This document shows, in pieces, positions 1-16,093 of a stretch of 62,595 nt of DNA. Position 1 is the stretch's first letter. Every line of letters starts with the position of its first letter. The translations under genes were made by a program, and so were the position numbers. The notes under the pieces are model-generated. The model had not been told where the DNA came from. It did no database searches and saw only the letters and a program-made list of their open reading frames with translations. This DNA is from Bacillota bacterium (GTDB lineage Bacteria > Bacillota > Sulfobacillia > JAJZYS01 > JAJYTV01), in the NCBI GenBank assembly GCA_021799275.1, contig JAJZAT010000019.1, positions 1 to 62,595 on the forward strand. The letters run 5' to 3'.

Positions 1-124
1 CCCCGCCCGCCGCCGACAATACCCGCGTGATCGCCGCCGTCAGCGTCGTCTTCCCGTGGTCGATGTGCCCGATCGTCCCCACGTTCACGTGCGGCTTCGT
101 CCGCTCGAACTTCTTCTTCGCCAT
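1..124 (-). CDS. tuf: Elongation factor Tu, 5' end only (first tuf copy)
   Basis: The gene starts at the ATG at 124 and runs off the left edge, so only the first 41 codons are present. The product begins [20 protein letters not shown] and contains the GHIDHGKT P-loop of EF-Tu, the GTPase that delivers aminoacyl-tRNA to the ribosome. The 124 coding bases are identical to the start of the complete tuf at 25389-26591, with identity ending a few bases upstream of the ATG. It lies 29 bases downstream of fusA, as in the classical str operon, and a GGAGG-type ribosome site precedes it. Confidence 0.97.
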   Translation of the reverse strand, partial: MAKKKFERTKPHVNVGTIGHIDHGKTTLTAAITRVLSAAGG

Positions 125-153
125 CGCTCGGAACCTCCTCTAAAAGTCTCGGA

Positions 154-2268
<2,115 letters not shown>

Positions 2269-2315
2269 CCTGCTCACCTCGCTTGCCTTGGTCTCGATTC
2301 CAGTATGCCCGCGAC

Positions 2316-2786
2316 CTACCAGCGGTAGTGCGCGAACGGACGGTTGGCCTCTGCCATGCGGTGAACCTCTTCCTTGCGCTTGACGGCGCCGCCGGCACCC
2401 TGGCTCGCCTCGACGAGCTCGCGGGCGAGGCGTTCGACCTGGGAGCGCTCGGAACGGGCGCGGGAATAGTTGACGATCCAGCGCAACGCGAGCGAGGTCC
2501 GGCGCTCCGGGCGCACCTCGACAGGCACCTGGTAGGTCGAACCGCCGACCCGGCGCGGCTTGACCTCCACCGCCGGCATCGCGTTCTTGATCGCCGCCTC
2601 GAAAATCTCGAGGGCGGGCTTCTCGGTCATCTCCTCGGCGCGCTTAAGCGCTGCGTAGAGGATGCTCTGGGCCTTGGCCTTCTTGCCGTCGTACATCAGC
2701 TTATTGGTCAGACGAGTGACCATCTCGCTCTGGTAGACGGGATCCGGCAGCACAGAACGCTGCGGAACACTGCCCTTGCGCGGCAC
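2316..2786 (-). CDS. rpsG: 30S ribosomal protein S7
   Basis: Primary 16S rRNA-binding protein that nucleates assembly of the 30S head. The 156-residue product begins [10 protein letters not shown] and contains the conserved [24 protein letters not shown] and [10 protein letters not shown] segments, ending in HYRW. Length is normal for bacterial S7. It lies 14 bases downstream of rpsL, in the conserved order L7Ae-like, rpsL, rpsG, fusA, tuf. Confidence 0.98.
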   Translation of the reverse strand: MPRKGSVPQRSVLPDPVYQSEMVTRLTNKLMYDGKKAKAQSILYAALKRAEEMTEKPALEIFEAAIKNAMPAVEVKPRRVGGSTYQVPVEVRPERRTSLALRWIVNYSRARSERSQVERLARELVEASQGAGGAVKRKEEVHRMAEANRPFAHYRW

Positions 2787-2800
2787 GCGGTCTGCCTCCC

Positions 2801-3178
2801 TTACTTCTTGCCCGGTCGCTTGGCGCCGTACTTGCTGCGGCCCTGGGCACGCTTCTGCACGCCGGCGGCATCGAGCGCACCACGCACGATGTGGTAGCGG
2901 ACACCTGGCAGGTCCTTGACACGGCCACCGCGGACGAGCACGACCGAGTGCTCCTGCAGGTTGTGGCCGATGCCCGGGATGTAGGCCGTAACCTCCTCAC
3001 CGTTGGTGAGGCGGACACGCGCAATCTTCCGCAGGGCCGAGTTCGGCTTCTTCGGCGTCGTCGTGCGCACCTGGGTGCACACGCCGCGCCGCTGCGGGGA
3101 CCCCTGCAGGGCAGGCGCCTTCGACTTGTGGTGCACAGCCTTGCGGCCGTGGCGGACGAGCTGGCTAATGGTCGGCAC
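2801..3178 (-). CDS. rpsL: 30S ribosomal protein S12
   Basis: Decoding-centre protein of the 30S subunit. Conserved segments [13 protein letters not shown] and [10 protein letters not shown] and the C-terminal basic tail are present, and the lysines linked to streptomycin sensitivity (in PKKPNS and VKDLPG) are wild type. The frame is open to a TTG at 3196, but that codon lies in a GGAGGAGGGG ribosome site that is correctly spaced for the GTG at 3178. I use the GTG, giving 125 residues. The start overlaps the end of the L7Ae-like gene by 14 bases, which suggests translational coupling. Confidence 0.97.
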   Translation of the reverse strand: MPTISQLVRHGRKAVHHKSKAPALQGSPQRRGVCTQVRTTTPKKPNSALRKIARVRLTNGEEVTAYIPGIGHNLQEHSVVLVRGGRVKDLPGVRYHIVRGALDAAGVQKRAQGRSKYGAKRPGKK

Positions 3179-3431
3179 CGGATTCCCCTCCTCCAATCAG
3201 CGCGGCGGCCGCGGCACCGACGTCGATGCCGCAGGCGCGCCCCAAGATCTGCATGCTCTCCACCTCAACCACCTCGACACCGGCGTCCGTGGCCTGTTGG
3301 CGCACAGGGCCCGTCACGTGGTCATCGGCGTCCCGAGCGATGTACACGCGCTGCGCGTCACCCTGGGACAGGTGCTTGAGCGTCTCCCTGGCACCCACCG
3401 CTCGGCGGCGGGCCTGCCTGAGGTCCTCCAA
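3165..3431 (-). CDS. rplGB: L7Ae/L30e-family RNA-binding protein (YbxF type)
   Basis: Small kink-turn RNA-binding protein of the L7Ae family, found between rpoC and rpsL in many Bacillota; the Bacillus homologue is YbxF. The 88-residue product shows the family pattern [27 protein letters not shown] and VGAAAAAL. The only possible start is the TTG at 3431, because an in-frame TGA lies four codons upstream; an AGGAG sits about 12 bases before it. It is the first gene of the str operon and overlaps rpsL. Its position is one of the better taxonomic clues in the window. Confidence 0.9.
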   Translation of the reverse strand: MEDLRQARRRAVGARETLKHLSQGDAQRVYIARDADDHVTGPVRQQATDAGVEVVEVESMQILGRACGIDVGAAAAALIGGGESGADH

Positions 3432-3466
3432 AGGTCGCTCTCACTCCTGAAGACAGACACTCGTAT

Positions 3467-3491
3467 AGTGTACTGTCGTGTGAAAATGCTG

Positions 3492-3495
<4 letters not shown>
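3467..3495 (-). promoter_or_regulatory. Sigma-A-type promoter for the str operon
   Basis: On the minus strand TTGACA (3490-3495) and TACACT (3467-3472) are separated by exactly 17 bases. The -35 box is a perfect match and the -10 box is 4 of 6. The promoter overlaps the end of rpoC and lies 36 bases before the TTG start of the L7Ae-like gene. Confidence 0.7.
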
Positions 3496-10549
<7,054 letters not shown>

Positions 10550-10615
10550 TCCGCGGTCCCCCCTCGTACAGTCGCCTGACAGCGCCTACGCACTGACAGA
10601 CTGTGACAAGTGTAC

Positions 10616-10644
10616 ACAATAGCAGAACGCGGCCTTGCGGTCAA
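10616..10644 (-). promoter_or_regulatory. Sigma-A-type promoter for rpoBC
   Basis: TTGACC (10639-10644) and TATTGT (10616-10621) on the minus strand are separated by 17 bases, 66 bases upstream of the rpoB TTG. The boxes match 5 of 6 and 4 of 6. An independent promoter fits the separation of rpoBC from the rplKAJL cluster. Confidence 0.65.
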
Positions 10645-10710
10645 GGATAGTCATCCTTACCGCTGGCCGCTTCGCATGGGCCCAAGCTTCAGGGCCCTAT
10701 TCGGTTGTGC

Positions 10711-11277
10711 CTAGGCTTCGCCGCCGCCCTCGAACTCTCCTGCCGCGATCCGAGCAACTGTCGCTGTCAGCATCTGCCGCCACACGTCCAGGGGGCGATC
10801 GAGCGGATAGACCCCCGCCTTGATATCGCCCAGCAGGCGTTCGAGCGCCCCTTCCGCGAAGGCGGCGAGCGACGCCGGATACCCCTGCCTTCGCTCCTCG
10901 AACTCGTCCCGGTCCACCACCTCCGGCGGGCCGTTCCCTCGGACCACCACGTCCAGGTCGAGGTCGAGGAAGTCCACGCGCCGCGTGAGGCGGTTCACCT
11001 TGGGTGCCATGCAGATGTCGCCGTAGAGACCGCCGAAGGAGCCGTCGGCCTCGAACCAGATGGCGAGCTTGTAGCCGCGCGCCGGCCAGACGAAATCCCA
11101 CGAGGGCTCCGCGAAGAAGATACCCTTTTCCTGCCCAACGTACTCCATCCAGACGTCGCGGGGCCGCGCGAAGAGAAGGCATCCCTCCTCGCCCTGCACC
11201 GGGCCGTAGGCGGGCCAGCGGCGGTGCGGCGTCCAGGGGTACTTGTAGCTCGTCAAGGTGTAGCGCTCGATCGCCAT
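10711..11277 (-). CDS. DUF402-family protein, possible nucleoside diphosphate phosphatase
   Basis: The 188-residue product matches the DUF402 fold. The hallmark segment DFLDLDLDVVV, then EVVDRDEFEE, supplies the acidic residues that bind divalent metal in this family, and the N-terminal half has the aromatic-rich strands typical of it (RPRDVWMEYV, WDFVWPARGYKLAIWFE). Characterised members hydrolyse nucleoside di- and triphosphates or act in fosfomycin biosynthesis (FomD); the substrate here is not predictable. It is the last gene of an ogt-csaA-DUF402 operon, its ATG within two bases of the csaA stop. Confidence 0.8.
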   Translation of the reverse strand: MAIERYTLTSYKYPWTPHRRWPAYGPVQGEEGCLLFARPRDVWMEYVGQEKGIFFAEPSWDFVWPARGYKLAIWFEADGSFGGLYGDICMAPKVNRLTRRVDFLDLDLDVVVRGNGPPEVVDRDEFEERRQGYPASLAAFAEGALERLLGDIKAGVYPLDRPLDVWRQMLTATVARIAAGEFEGGGEA

Positions 11278-11278
11278 G

Positions 11279-11608
11279 TCAGGCGATCGAGGTGCCGGGG
11301 GCGACGTCGGTGTCGGGCGCGAGGAGGATGACGTCCGTCTCGTCGGGCACCGCTCCGAGGACGAGTACTTCGGATCGCACCGGGCCGACCTGGCGCGGCG
11401 GGAAGTTCACCACGGCCACGCAGAGCCGGCCAACGAGTTGCTCGGGTTTGTACCTTCGCGTGAGCTGGGCGCTCGACGTCCGCTCGCCGAGCAGTCCGAA
11501 GTCGATGCGCAGCTTGTAGGCAGGCTTTCTCGCCTCGGGGAAGGGGTCGGCCGCCACGATGCGGCCGACGCGCATGTCGATCTTCTGGAAGTCCTCAATC
11601 GACGCCAA
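11279..11608 (-). CDS. csaA: CsaA-type tRNA-binding-domain protein
   Basis: A 109-residue single-domain OB-fold protein. The start IDMRVGRIVAADPFPEARKP and the end VLVLGAVPDETDVILLAPD are the family signatures. CsaA is described as a secretion-related chaperone in Bacillus and resembles the tRNA-binding domain at the C-terminus of some MetRS enzymes; which activity applies here is unknown. The start is a TTG at 11608 with GGAGGT five bases upstream. It overlaps the end of the ogt gene by 14 bases. Confidence 0.9.
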   Translation of the reverse strand: MASIEDFQKIDMRVGRIVAADPFPEARKPAYKLRIDFGLLGERTSSAQLTRRYKPEQLVGRLCVAVVNFPPRQVGPVRSEVLVLGAVPDETDVILLAPDTDVAPGTSIA

Positions 11609-12062
11609 GGGTGACCTCCTTCTCCCAGGCGAGCAGCCGCGCCTTCATCCGACTGCCCTCGCCGGCGCCATAGCTGCCGATGCCGCCTGAGGCGGGCACG
11701 ACGCGATGGCAGGGCACGAGCAGCACGAAGGGGTTGCGGGCCATGGCGGAGCCGGCCGCCCTGGCGGCGCCGGGCCGGCCGGCCCGGGCGGCCAGCTGGC
11801 CGTAGGTCCTGGTCTCGCCGCAGGGGATCTCCATCGCGGCCTCCATCACGGCACGGTGGAAGGGCGGCACCGCAGAGAGGTCCAGCTCGAGCGGGAACGG
11901 CCGGACGCCTTGCAGGTGGTCGCGCAGGGCCTGGTGCCAGGCGGCCGGCGCAGGCTCCGCCCCCGCAACCTCGGCGGTCGTCGCTTCGACGAGCTTGCCG
12001 TCCTCGACGCAGAAACTGATATCCCCGAAGGGCTCACCGGCGGCGAGCCTGTACCATGCCAT
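11595..12062 (-). CDS. ogt: Methylated-DNA--protein-cysteine methyltransferase
   Basis: Suicide DNA-repair protein that moves the methyl group of O6-methylguanine to its own cysteine. The active-site motif PCHRVV is present, preceded by the helix-turn-helix segment ETRTYGQLAARAGRPGAARA and the Asn of ARNPF, and followed by GIGSYGAG. The frame extends upstream to 12158, but the ATG at 12062 has GGAGG nine bases before it and gives 155 residues, the usual size of the short Ogt form. It is first in the ogt-csaA-DUF402 operon. Confidence 0.92.
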   Translation of the reverse strand: MAWYRLAAGEPFGDISFCVEDGKLVEATTAEVAGAEPAPAAWHQALRDHLQGVRPFPLELDLSAVPPFHRAVMEAAMEIPCGETRTYGQLAARAGRPGAARAAGSAMARNPFVLLVPCHRVVPASGGIGSYGAGEGSRMKARLLAWEKEVTLGVD

Positions 12063-12206
12063 CCAAGACCGCCTCCCATCCGGCGATCGGATCCGCAAAA
12101 CCGCAATCTCCCGCGTACCGCGGATTCTACCAGAAGCGGCCCATGGATCAAGTCCCACCTCGGGGAGCGCGCCGGTCGGCGCGCCTCGCTGACAGCCGGA
12201 TGCAGC

Positions 12207-13157
12207 TCACCGGACTCGCCGCCACGTCATTTGGAACACCTGATGGTCCGGCTGGGTCACCGGCGGATGGGCCCCGCTGTCTGGAAGCGGCTTCCGGCCC
12301 ACGAACACACTGCGCGAGGTCATGCGGTCGAGGATGTGCGTCGTCGGATCCAGGTAGTCGTTCGCGACCACGGTTTCCGTGCCAATTTCTCCAGAGGACG
12401 AGTCTGCCACCTTCAGTACCCCGGAAGCGTGCACCTTGAGGAGCCCACCCGCGACTCCCTCGTAGGTGTAGGTGGCCTTCCCGCCGGCCAGTGCGGCGGT
12501 CCAGGTGTCGCCCACCTTGAGAGCGCGGGCGGGAACCGTCACAGCTGGCATCAAGGCGTCCCCTGCAACCTTGCCCTTGTAGAGCATCGCCCGGGCCGAG
12601 GCGGGCGTCGCGGACGCCGACAGCACCCGACCCGACGGGCCGACGACGTAGGTAAGAACCGGTGTGGGGGTCCCAGGCGGGTATTCCGTACCGAACGGAC
12701 CACCGCCGCTCGACGTCTCCGCGCTGTCGATGCGGACGGTAAGCACGTAGCCGCCTTTGGGCTTCGGCGTGAAGACTTCCGTAATCTTCTCTTCGGCCCT
12801 TATGGTGGTGACCGTCGCTTGTGCGCCTCCACGGCTGGCTCCGGCGACCTCCCGATAGCTCGAGAGCATCCGGTAGGTTACGCGCAGCGGCGCCCGTGGC
12901 GGCACGAGGGTGAGGTCCACGCTCGGAGCGGGTTCCTGGTGCGCAACCAGGAGCCGCTCCGCGGCGCCGGCAAAGACCAGAATCGCAACGAGGGCCGCCG
13001 CCGCCGCCCGCCACCGCTGTGTACGGCGTCCGCCGTGCCTCTCTAGCGCGCCGTCCCGCAGCGTCTGCCATAGCCGATCGGGATCTTGCGTGCACTGCCT
13101 GTCGTATTCGGCCCCGAGTCCCCTCAGCGCCAGTTCCAACCTCTCATCCTCACCCAC
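12207..13157 (-). CDS. Membrane-anchored anti-sigma-like protein (module 1)
   Basis: No named family recognised. The 316-residue product has about 48 cytoplasmic residues (with DPDRLWQTLRDGALERH), one transmembrane helix at about residues 50-70, and an extracytoplasmic region of about 240 residues. Its GTG start overlaps the end of an ECF sigma gene by 8 bases, the arrangement of a cognate anti-sigma factor. It is clearly paralogous to the protein at 16094-17083: both share DPDxxW near the N-terminus, LTxVPP after the membrane helix, and PDHxVFQxTWxRxR at the C-terminus. The anti-sigma role is inference from context and topology. Confidence 0.7.
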   Translation of the reverse strand: MGEDERLELALRGLGAEYDRQCTQDPDRLWQTLRDGALERHGGRRTQRWRAAAAALVAILVFAGAAERLLVAHQEPAPSVDLTLVPPRAPLRVTYRMLSSYREVAGASRGGAQATVTTIRAEEKITEVFTPKPKGGYVLTVRIDSAETSSGGGPFGTEYPPGTPTPVLTYVVGPSGRVLSASATPASARAMLYKGKVAGDALMPAVTVPARALKVGDTWTAALAGGKATYTYEGVAGGLLKVHASGVLKVADSSSGEIGTETVVANDYLDPTTHILDRMTSRSVFVGRKPLPDSGAHPPVTQPDHQVFQMTWRRVR

Positions 13158-13650
13158 CCAAGCGCGCCCCCTCTTCCGCCAGGTAGGCCTCGCGTAGCCG
13201 CAGGCGCGCGCGATGGAGGCGGCTCTTCACGGTGCCACTCGGCGCGTGCACCTGCCGGCAGACGTCCTCGAGCGGCAGGTCGAGGGCGTAGTGCAGTACG
13301 ATGACCTCGCGCTCGGCGTAAGGCAGCCGCCGCACGAGGTCCGAGATCAGCAAGGTGGTTTCGAACGCATACGGGTCGGCCTGAGGGCCAGGATCGGAGG
13401 GCGTCTCCGGGGGACGGCGCCGCCAGACCGTCCGCGCGACGTTGCGCGCCACCGCCAGAAGCAGAGCGTAGTGGAAGTGCGGCTCGGGACGATCGACATA
13501 GTGGAGGTACCGAAGCCAGGTCTCCTGCGACGCGTCGGCCGCCAGGGCCGGATCGACAAGCATGCCGAGGAGATAGCGGCTCACCTGCCGCTGGTAGCGC
13601 CGATAGAACTGCTCGAACGCTTCCTCCGTGCCGGGCTTCGTCGCCCCCAC
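13150..13650 (-). CDS. ECF RNA polymerase sigma factor (module 1)
   Basis: Group 4 sigma factor with region 2 (DPALAADASQETWLRYLHYV, then LLAVARNVARTVWRRR) and region 4 (LPYAEREVIVLHYALDLPLE, GTVKSRLHRARLRLREAYL). The frame is open to a GTG at 13713, but that would place the shared upstream motif at 13666-13704 inside the gene. The GTG at 13650 has TGAGG six bases upstream and gives 166 residues, the same length as its paralogue at 17064-17564. It overlaps the downstream anti-sigma-like gene by 8 bases. Confidence 0.9.
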   Translation of the reverse strand: MGATKPGTEEAFEQFYRRYQRQVSRYLLGMLVDPALAADASQETWLRYLHYVDRPEPHFHYALLLAVARNVARTVWRRRPPETPSDPGPQADPYAFETTLLISDLVRRLPYAEREVIVLHYALDLPLEDVCRQVHAPSGTVKSRLHRARLRLREAYLAEEGARLGG

Positions 13651-13665
13651 CTCCGGCCTCACACC

Positions 13666-13704
13666 GTTCACCCTATAACACACTCCGGCATGGCGATCGG
13701 TTGC
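13666..13704 (-). promoter_or_regulatory. Candidate autoregulatory ECF promoter (module 1)
   Basis: On the minus strand GCAAC (13700-13704), 18 bases, GTGTTA (13676-13681), two bases, GGG, one base, GAAC (13666-13669). The same arrangement with identical spacing lies before the second ECF gene (17591-17629). Conservation between paralogous modules suggests a promoter read by the sigma factors themselves. Confidence 0.55.
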
Positions 13705-13744
13705 AAGGGTCACAACAGTTTTCTGACTAGTTGTACAATCTTGC

Positions 13745-13760
13745 GCAATAGTTCATGTTT
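13745..13760 (+). repeat. Imperfect direct repeat, left side of IS607 element
   Basis: GCAATAGTTCATGTTT here matches GCAATTATTCATGTTT at 15577-15592 at 14 of 16 positions. IS607-type serine recombinases do not make long target duplications, so this may be a recombinase crossover site or a chance similarity. Confidence 0.45.
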
Positions 13761-13773
13761 TAGTGTTTTAGTC

Positions 13774-14406
13774 ATGACGCGCAAGATGGTTAGGATTCAC
13801 GAAGCCGCCGAGTTTCTGGGCGTCTCTGCACAAACACTGCGGCGCTGGGAACGGACAGGAAAACTCGCAGCCGACGAGCGTACGCCCGGCGGCCGGCGGC
13901 GCTACAACCTCGCACGGCTACGTCCGGAACAATTCCACGCACCCGAAGCGGCACGCCGCACGATCGCCTACGCCCGCGTGTCCAGCCACGACCAGAAGGA
14001 CGATCTGGAACGGCAGAAGCAGGTCCTGGAGCTCCATTGCGCCCGCCAGGGATGGACATTCGAGGTCATCGCCGATCTTGGGTCGGGCATGAACTACCAA
14101 AAGAAGGGTCTCAGACGTCTGCTCGGCGAAATCCTCGATGGTCAGGTCGGGCGTCTGGTCATCACGCACAAGGACAGGCTGCTGCGTTTGGGCGCCGAAC
14201 TGGTCTTCGCCATCTGCGAGGCCAAGGAGGTCGAGGTTGTCATCCTCAACCAGGGTGAGGACACGACGTTTGAGGAAGATCTGGCCAAGGACGTGCTCGA
14301 AATCATCACCGTGTTCTCGGCCCGGCTCTACGGCAGCCGCTCACGCAAGAACCAGAAGCTGCTCGACGGCGTGAAGAAGGCAGTCGAGGAGGCACAGGGA
14401 TGCTGA
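13774..14406 (+). CDS. tnpA: IS607-family serine recombinase TnpA
   Basis: DNA recombinase that moves IS607-type elements. The N-terminal MerR-like helix-turn-helix reads IHEAAEFLGVSAQTLRRWER followed by the DERTPGGRRRY wing. The catalytic serine-resolvase domain has YARVSSHDQ (nucleophile Ser), a helix starting DDLERQKQ, and ITHKDRLLR near the end of the core, and the C-terminal helix is complete. It is 210 residues from the ATG at 13774; the ATG at 13786 is an alternative, and neither has a strong ribosome site. The end overlaps tnpB by 7 bases. Confidence 0.92.
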   Translation: MTRKMVRIHEAAEFLGVSAQTLRRWERTGKLAADERTPGGRRRYNLARLRPEQFHAPEAARRTIAYARVSSHDQKDDLERQKQVLELHCARQGWTFEVIADLGSGMNYQKKGLRRLLGEILDGQVGRLVITHKDRLLRLGAELVFAICEAKEVEVVILNQGEDTTFEEDLAKDVLEIITVFSARLYGSRSRKNQKLLDGVKKAVEEAQGC

Positions 14407-15614
14407 TGGCCCACCGCATCGCGCTTGATCCCAACCGAAAGCAGGCAACGTACTTCGCCCAGGCGGCGGGGACGGCACGCTTCGCTTTTAACTGGGCGCT
14501 CGCGGAGTGGGACCGCCAGTATGGGGCGCACCGGGAGGATCCGTCCCTCCCTCTTCCCTCGGAAACAGCCCTCCGCCGCCAACTCAACGCCATCAAGCGC
14601 GAGGAGTACCCCTGGATGCTCAAGGTTACGAAGAATGCCCCACAGATGGCGATCATCCAGCTCGGGCAGGCGTTCCGCAACTTCTTCGCTGGCCGCGCGA
14701 AGCATCCGACGTTCCGCCGAAAGGGCGTCGACGACAGGTTCACTATCACGGACGACCAGTTTCAGGTGGCGGGACGCCGCATCCGTATTCCGCACCTCGG
14801 CTGGGTACGGATGCGAGAAGAGCTGCGCTTCTCCGGCAAGATCGTGTCGGCCACGGTCTCCCGGATCGCGGATCGCTGGTTCGTGGCGATCACGGTCGAC
14901 ACCGAAGATCCACCAAAGCGTCCGGCAGAGCACCAGGGGGCTGTCGGCGTGGATCTCGGCGTACTCGCGCTGGCCACGCTCTCGACGGGCGAACGCATCG
15001 TGGGTCCCAAGGCGCTCAGGCGGGAGCTCCGACGTCTGCGCCGGCTGAGCCGGAGTCTCAGCCGCAAGCAGAAGGGTTCAAGAAACCGCGCCAAAGAGAA
15101 AAACAAGCTCGCGCGGCTTCACGCCCGGATTGCGAACATCCGGCAGGACTCCCTGCACCAGCTCACTTCGGATATCACGCGCCGCTTCGACGTCATCGGC
15201 ATCGAGGATCTGAACGTGCGGGGGATGGTGCGCAACCACCACTTGGCCCGCTCTATAGCCGACATGGGGTTTCATGAGTTCCGCCGGCAAGTGGAGTACA
15301 AGGCCGCCCGGCGCGGGGCCGCCGTGGTGACGGCGGATCGCTTCTTCCCGAGCAGTAAGCTCTGCTCGACCTGTGGCGTGATCCAGGACGAGATGCCGCT
15401 CACGGTGCGCACCTGGACCTGCCCGGCGTGCAACACCACGCACGACCGGGACCTGAACGCAGCGATCAATCTAGCCCGATACGCCGTGAGTTCCACGGCG
15501 TCTGCCTGTGGAGGGGAAGGCTCTGGCGGTAGTCATCCGACTGCTGTGAAACCGGCCCCGTTGAAGCAGGAAGTCAGCAATTATTCATGTTTGACCATGA
15601 ATGAGCAAGTCTGA
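14400..15614 (+). CDS. tnpB: RNA-guided endonuclease TnpB (IS607-associated)
   Basis: Transposon-encoded RuvC nuclease, ancestor-type relative of Cas12. RuvC residues are visible: Asp in GVDLGVLALA, Glu in IGIEDLN and Asp in THDRDLNAAINLA. The zinc finger is CSTCG then CPACN. The N-terminal part (HRIALDPNRKQATYFAQAAG) and HPTFRRKG are typical TnpB sequence. It has 404 residues, a full length. The last 12 or so residues lie beyond the element boundary at 15575 and come from flanking DNA. It overlaps tnpA, as usual in IS607 elements. Confidence 0.93.
   Translation: MLMAHRIALDPNRKQATYFAQAAGTARFAFNWALAEWDRQYGAHREDPSLPLPSETALRRQLNAIKREEYPWMLKVTKNAPQMAIIQLGQAFRNFFAGRAKHPTFRRKGVDDRFTITDDQFQVAGRRIRIPHLGWVRMREELRFSGKIVSATVSRIADRWFVAITVDTEDPPKRPAEHQGAVGVDLGVLALATLSTGERIVGPKALRRELRRLRRLSRSLSRKQKGSRNRAKEKNKLARLHARIANIRQDSLHQLTSDITRRFDVIGIEDLNVRGMVRNHHLARSIADMGFHEFRRQVEYKAARRGAAVVTADRFFPSSKLCSTCGVIQDEMPLTVRTWTCPACNTTHDRDLNAAINLARYAVSSTASACGGEGSGGSHPTAVKPAPLKQEVSNYSCLTMNEQV
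15470..15575 (+). ncRNA. Probable omega RNA (TnpB guide scaffold) at the element right end
   Basis: TnpB proteins use a guide RNA transcribed from the 3' end of tnpB through the right end of the transposon, with the guide taken from the flank. This stretch is strongly conserved with the degenerate copy (from about 48914 to 49019), including a CGCCGTGAGTTCCACGGCG hairpin, and identity stops at the same point in both. The guide would be the 15-20 bases after 15575. The 5' limit is a guess. Confidence 0.45.
15577..15592 (+). repeat. Imperfect direct repeat, right flank of IS607 element
   Basis: Partner of the 16-mer at 13745-13760, with two mismatches. It falls exactly in the predicted guide position of the omega RNA, and ATTCATG here forms an inverted repeat with CATGAAT a few bases further on. 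Confidence 0.45.
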
Positions 15615-16049
15615 TGGAACGGATTCCAGAGATGTTGGGGCCCACCTGTGTTGGTGTGCGTCGCAACGGAGCGCTCCACCCTATAGCCGCGCGACCAACC
15701 CTGGGCAAGTGCGCCACAGCCCTCGCAGCGCATCGGCTCGACCGTCTCCGGGAAGGGATCGACGCGGCTCCCGCTGGTCGGACGCCACTTGCGGCTCTTC
15801 ACGCACGATCCGAACCGGCGCCCGCATGGTACCTGGAACATTCAGTGCGGCTGTGCTCAAGTCGCTCCGCGTCACTCTCTGCATCTTGATCAACCCCTCG
15901 GCCCCAGTCTGCCAGCATCGTGCCCGCAGGCCATCGTTCCCAGGGCCGGTGGCGCCTTGTACCGGCGGCCAATCATGGGTCCGGGCCCCGCAACGCTGAC
16001 CGGTCCGGGGTGATGGGCCGCCGTGTCCTGCTCTGTCGCGGGCATGGGA
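15615..16049. other. Intergenic region without a recognisable gene
   Basis: This stretch lies between the IS607 right flank and the terminator of the second anti-sigma-like gene. Short open frames exist on both strands, including one on the minus strand with a CxxC pair, but none resembles a known protein or has a good ribosome site. It may be a decayed fragment. Confidence 0.5.
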
Positions 16050-16080
16050 AGCGGGAGGCGGGTCCGAACCGCCTCCCGCT
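16050..16080 (-). terminator. Terminator hairpin after anti-sigma-like gene 2
   Basis: A perfect 12-base-pair stem (AGCGGGAGGCGG, 7-base loop, CCGCCTCCCGCT) 14 bases past the stop at 16094. No long T run follows on the minus strand. Confidence 0.65.
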
Positions 16081-16093
16081 GCGACACTGCCAG

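Larger units (their letters stand above)
13740..15575 (+). mobile_element. IS607-family element, complete (serine recombinase plus TnpB)
   Basis: Two overlapping genes, a MerR-like/serine recombinase and tnpB, make up an IS607-type transposon. The right end is set at 15575, because sequence shared with the degenerate copy at 47997-49019 stops there, right after CCCGTTGAAGCAGGAAGTC. The left end is uncertain; near 13745 a 16-mer resembles one just outside the right end. The element sits between the two paralogous ECF modules, and its left edge is in the upstream region of module 1. Confidence 0.8.

Noticed and set aside
13651-13713. N-terminal extension of the first ECF sigma gene to GTG 13713
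   Set aside because: It would place the promoter-like motif shared with the second module inside the coding region and make the paralogues unequal in length.
15581-15841. Minus-strand frame with a CxxC pair next to the IS607 right end
   Set aside because: It begins without a ribosome site, matches no family I know, and runs into the transposon flank. It may be a decayed fragment, but I cannot support it as a gene.
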